Source of the DNA: Tychonema litorale BBK16
Lineage (GTDB): Bacteria > Cyanobacteriota > Cyanobacteriia > Cyanobacteriales > Microcoleaceae
Length of the DNA: 17,258 nucleotides
Direction of reading: 5' to 3'
Assembly: GCF_021648855.1 (NCBI RefSeq)
Contig: NZ_JAKJHX010000114.1
Location: forward strand, 1-17,258
Shown piece after piece: positions 15,836 to 17,258 of this stretch. The notes under the pieces are model-generated. The model was not told the DNA's origin and made no database searches. It saw nothing but the letters and a program-made list of their open reading frames with translations. The translations under genes and the position numbers were made by a program. Position 1 is the stretch's first letter; each line of letters begins with the position of its first letter.

Positions 15836-15876
15836 AAAAAAAGGAACAATGGAAAAATACATTGTTCCTTTTTTTT
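15836..15876 (+). terminator. Intrinsic terminator of the str operon
   Basis: A perfect 16-bp stem (AAAAAAAGGAACAATG at 15836-15851, CATTGTTCCTTTTTTT at 15860-15875) has an 8-base loop and ends in a run of Ts. It could work for both strands; no minus-strand gene ends close by. Confidence 0.95.
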
Positions 15877-15976
15877 CATTTCTAAACGCCAGGATAGTCA
15901 GAAACCAGTTGTAAAGTTGAGAATGCGATCGAGGTGTTATAAGCTGCGTTGCTGGTAATGCTAGGGTTGATAAAGT

Positions 15977-16396
15977 TTAAGAAAACCAGTTTTCTATCGG
16001 CAAATCTTGAAAGTTTGCATAATCAGCAACATTTCGTGTTACCAGAATCAGATTATTGACTTTAGCGATCGCTGCTATTTGTCCATCAGCATAAGACGGT
16101 GTAAGTCCGATCGGGATAAGTCTTGCTCTTTCTTTAGCGAACCACTCTGCGGCTTCTTGGGTGTAGGGCAAAATCGGTAATTTTACTTTCACTTCTTCCT
16201 GAAGATAGGCTTCGATCGCTCGGCGGCGCCTAGAATCTGGCATTCGATAACAGCCTAACAGAACTTCCTGCCAAACAATCGAGGCAATTGCTACAGTTGA
16301 TTTTACCTCAATTAGTTTAGTCATCACATTGGCATTCGGAATAGGACGAACAGGCTCGGAGATAATGTTAGTATCGAGTAAATAACGCAGCGTCAT
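15977..16396 (-). CDS. vapC: PIN-domain ribonuclease toxin, VapC family
   Basis: A 139-residue PIN-domain protein. Acidic active-site residues fit the family: Asp8 in YLLDTN, Glu44 in VWQEVLLG, Asp104 in SYADGQIAAIA, and an acidic residue in TRNVADYANF (Asp125). VapC toxins are Mg-dependent endoribonucleases that cut RNA and stop growth unless bound by VapB. Length is normal. Its ATG overlaps the antitoxin's TGA by four bases (ATGA), so translation is coupled. It lies convergent to the str operon, just beyond the operon terminator. The exact RNA target cannot be told. Confidence 0.87.
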   Translation of the reverse strand: MTLRYLLDTNIISEPVRPIPNANVMTKLIEVKSTVAIASIVWQEVLLGCYRMPDSRRRRAIEAYLQEEVKVKLPILPYTQEAAEWFAKERARLIPIGLTPSYADGQIAAIAKVNNLILVTRNVADYANFQDLPIENWFS

Positions 16397-16662
16397 TCAA
16401 AGATGACCTCGCGCCCTGCAAAAGTTCGATCGCGAATTTCTCCCCAAATTTCATCAGGATTTAAACCTAGTTCGTGCAGTTGATATTTTTCACGAAATGC
16501 AGTGAGAGATTCTCCAAAGCTAAGTTCGAGATGCTGCGACTGCTTGAGGCGTTGAATGTATGCACGCAAGGCAATTTCAACTAGATTCTCGATCGCCGTT
16601 TCTCCCGTAAGTTCGATCGCCTCTTGCAGCAGCGCCGTGTCCACATTCAGGCTTGTCACCAT
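16393..16662 (-). CDS. vapB: VapB-type antitoxin
   Basis: An 89-residue partner of the PIN toxin. The N-terminal part reads as an antitoxin DNA-binding domain of the VapB type (LNVDTALLQEAIELTG, then ALRAYIQRLKQ at about 31-41), which normally dimerises and autoregulates the operon. The C-terminal half (about 55-89) would thread along the toxin and block its active site; it ends GREVIF, a pattern I recall from VapB proteins. GAGGAAAA is placed about 7 bases before the ATG on the minus strand. It overlaps vapC by 4 bases. Subfamily assignment is from position and general pattern. Confidence 0.82.
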   Translation of the reverse strand: MVTSLNVDTALLQEAIELTGETAIENLVEIALRAYIQRLKQSQHLELSFGESLTAFREKYQLHELGLNPDEIWGEIRDRTFAGREVIFE

Positions 16663-16689
16663 TGGTTTTCCTCTTTTAACCGTTCTTTT

Positions 16690-16695
16690 ATTATA
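16690..16695 (-). promoter_or_regulatory. Possible -10 element of vapBC promoter
   Basis: On the minus strand TATAAT occurs about 28 bases upstream of the antitoxin ATG. A clear -35 at 17 bases is not seen. Confidence 0.4.
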
Positions 16696-16727
16696 GTTGC
16701 TTCGATCGCGCCCAAGGCTCAGAAACG

Positions 16728-16808
16728 ATAGTATTGGATTTGTCGGGGTTAGGGTGGGAGGAATTGCCGCCGGAGATTGTCAAGTGCCCTGGGCTTGAGA
16801 CGTTATAA
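16728..16808 (+). pseudogene. Leucine-rich-repeat gene fragment
   Basis: The frame reads LDLSGLGWEELPPEIVK, then PGLETL and a stop at 16806-16808. It has no start codon and a stop lies at 16677-16679. The DNA at 16733-16777 nearly repeats that of the intact gene at about 17121-17167. It is a stranded single repeat, either a decayed copy or an insertion by recombination. Confidence 0.65.
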
Positions 16809-16826
16809 ACTGACGCGCGGGTGGCC

Positions 16827-16890
16827 AGAAACCGGGTTTTTGCGAGAATTATTGATGACAGCCAGAAACATCGGAAAAAACCTGGTTTCT
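16827..16890. repeat. Inverted repeat (AGAAACCGGGTTTTT type)
   Basis: AGAAACCGGGTTTTT (16827-16841) and AAAAACCTGGTTTCT (16876-16890) are reverse complements with one mismatch, over a 34-base spacer. The motif resembles an interspersed repeat frequent in Oscillatoriales. Confidence 0.65.
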
Positions 16891-16916
16891 ACGGGTTGTG
16901 AGGCGTAGGCCACGCA

Positions 16917-16978
16917 GGAGACGGCATTGCCGTGTCCCTACGATGATTTTGGGGTAGGGAAACGGCACTGCCGTCTCC
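16917..16978. repeat. 25-bp imperfect inverted repeat
   Basis: The arms at 16917-16941 and 16954-16978 match at 23 of 25 positions in reverse complement, with a 12-base loop. Each arm itself contains a small palindrome (ACGGCATTGCCGT type). It looks like a mobile palindromic element without coding capacity. Confidence 0.7.
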
Positions 16979-17061
16979 TCTTTCGGGCTGTGTCCAGATT
17001 CCCCCCCACCAAACCAAAAATACTGTCACAATAAAATGAAGATTAGCGATCGACAAAGCAT

Positions 17062-17258
17062 ATGACGAAAGAGGAATTGTTGCAGTTAATCAACAAAGCG
17101 GCCGATGAGGGCTCCACAGAATTGGATTTGTCGGGGTTGGGGTTGAAGGAATTGCCGCCGGAGATTGGGAAACTGTCGAATTTGACCCAGCTTGACCTCA
17201 GTCACAATCAGATTACAGAAATTCCCGAAGTTCTGGGGAAACTGTCGAATTTGACCCA
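17062..17258 (+). CDS. Leucine-rich-repeat protein, 5' end only (possible Roco-family)
   Basis: The first 65 codons of a gene that runs off the window. The N-terminus MTKEELLQLINKAADEG is a short amphipathic cap. Leucine-rich repeats of about 23 residues follow: ELDLSGLGLKELPPEIGKLS, then LTQLDLSHNQITEIPEVLGK. This cap followed by ELDLSG...LPPEIGKL repeats is, as I recall, common at the start of cyanobacterial LRR proteins that carry a Roc GTPase and COR domain further on, but none of that is visible here. No strong ribosome-binding site is seen. LRR proteins mediate protein-protein contacts; no more can be said. Confidence 0.8.
   Translation, partial: MTKEELLQLINKAADEGSTELDLSGLGLKELPPEIGKLSNLTQLDLSHNQITEIPEVLGKLSNLT

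Larger units (their letters stand above)
16663..17061. other. 399-base accessory intergenic region
   Basis: It holds a likely -10 for vapBC on the minus strand (TATAAT, 16690-16695), a leucine-rich-repeat fragment, and two inverted repeats. No intact gene is seen. Confidence 0.6.

Noticed and set aside
15449..15862. 137-codon minus-strand frame over rpsJ
   Set aside because: It is antisense to S10 and runs through the str operon terminator.

Overview
This window comes from a cyanobacterium, most likely a filamentous one of the Microcoleus/Oscillatoria/Phormidium kind. The evidence is a chlorophyll-binding IsiA/Pcb gene cluster, an RpaA-type response regulator, the cyanobacterial str operon with rpsJ behind tuf, many HIP1 octamers (GCGATCGC), a heptanucleotide tandem repeat, and GC-palindromic interspersed repeats. 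The genus is an inference from general character; no marker gene was compared.

Left part (1-8638) looks like an iron-stress and light-harvesting region. An FTR1-type iron permease (215-1177) is followed by an RpaA-like response regulator (1438-2178) with a strong terminator. Next come four consecutive CP43'/IsiA/Pcb-family chlorophyll antenna genes (2744-7582): an IsiA-like paralogue, a CP43'-PsaL fusion, canonical isiA, and a shorter CP43-like paralogue. A Cys-rich small membrane protein of unknown function (7699-8052) and a Fur-family repressor (8123-8638) follow. Iron uptake, iron sensing and the antenna used under iron limitation are therefore side by side. The flavodoxin gene isiB, which often follows isiA, is absent from the window. 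A 47-bp sequence occurs in inverted orientation on the two sides of the antenna cluster (2262-2308 and 7628-7674).

Middle part (8639-10355) is accessory. It holds a decayed transposase remnant, interspersed repeats, a minus-strand HD-type phosphohydrolase homologue whose HD motif reads QD, and a small conserved-looking hypothetical protein.

Right part (10500-15876) is the housekeeping str operon: rpsL, rpsG, fusA, tuf and rpsJ. It has a good sigma-70-type promoter in front and a textbook terminator behind. The gaps inside it are unusually repeat-rich, with a long nested hairpin between fusA and tuf, a perfect 11-bp AT-rich inverted repeat before fusA, and a long hairpin between tuf and rpsJ.

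Far right (15977-17258) is accessory again: a minus-strand VapB/VapC toxin-antitoxin pair with a 4-base overlap, a fragment of a leucine-rich-repeat gene, two inverted repeats, and the 5' end of an intact leucine-rich-repeat gene that runs off the window.
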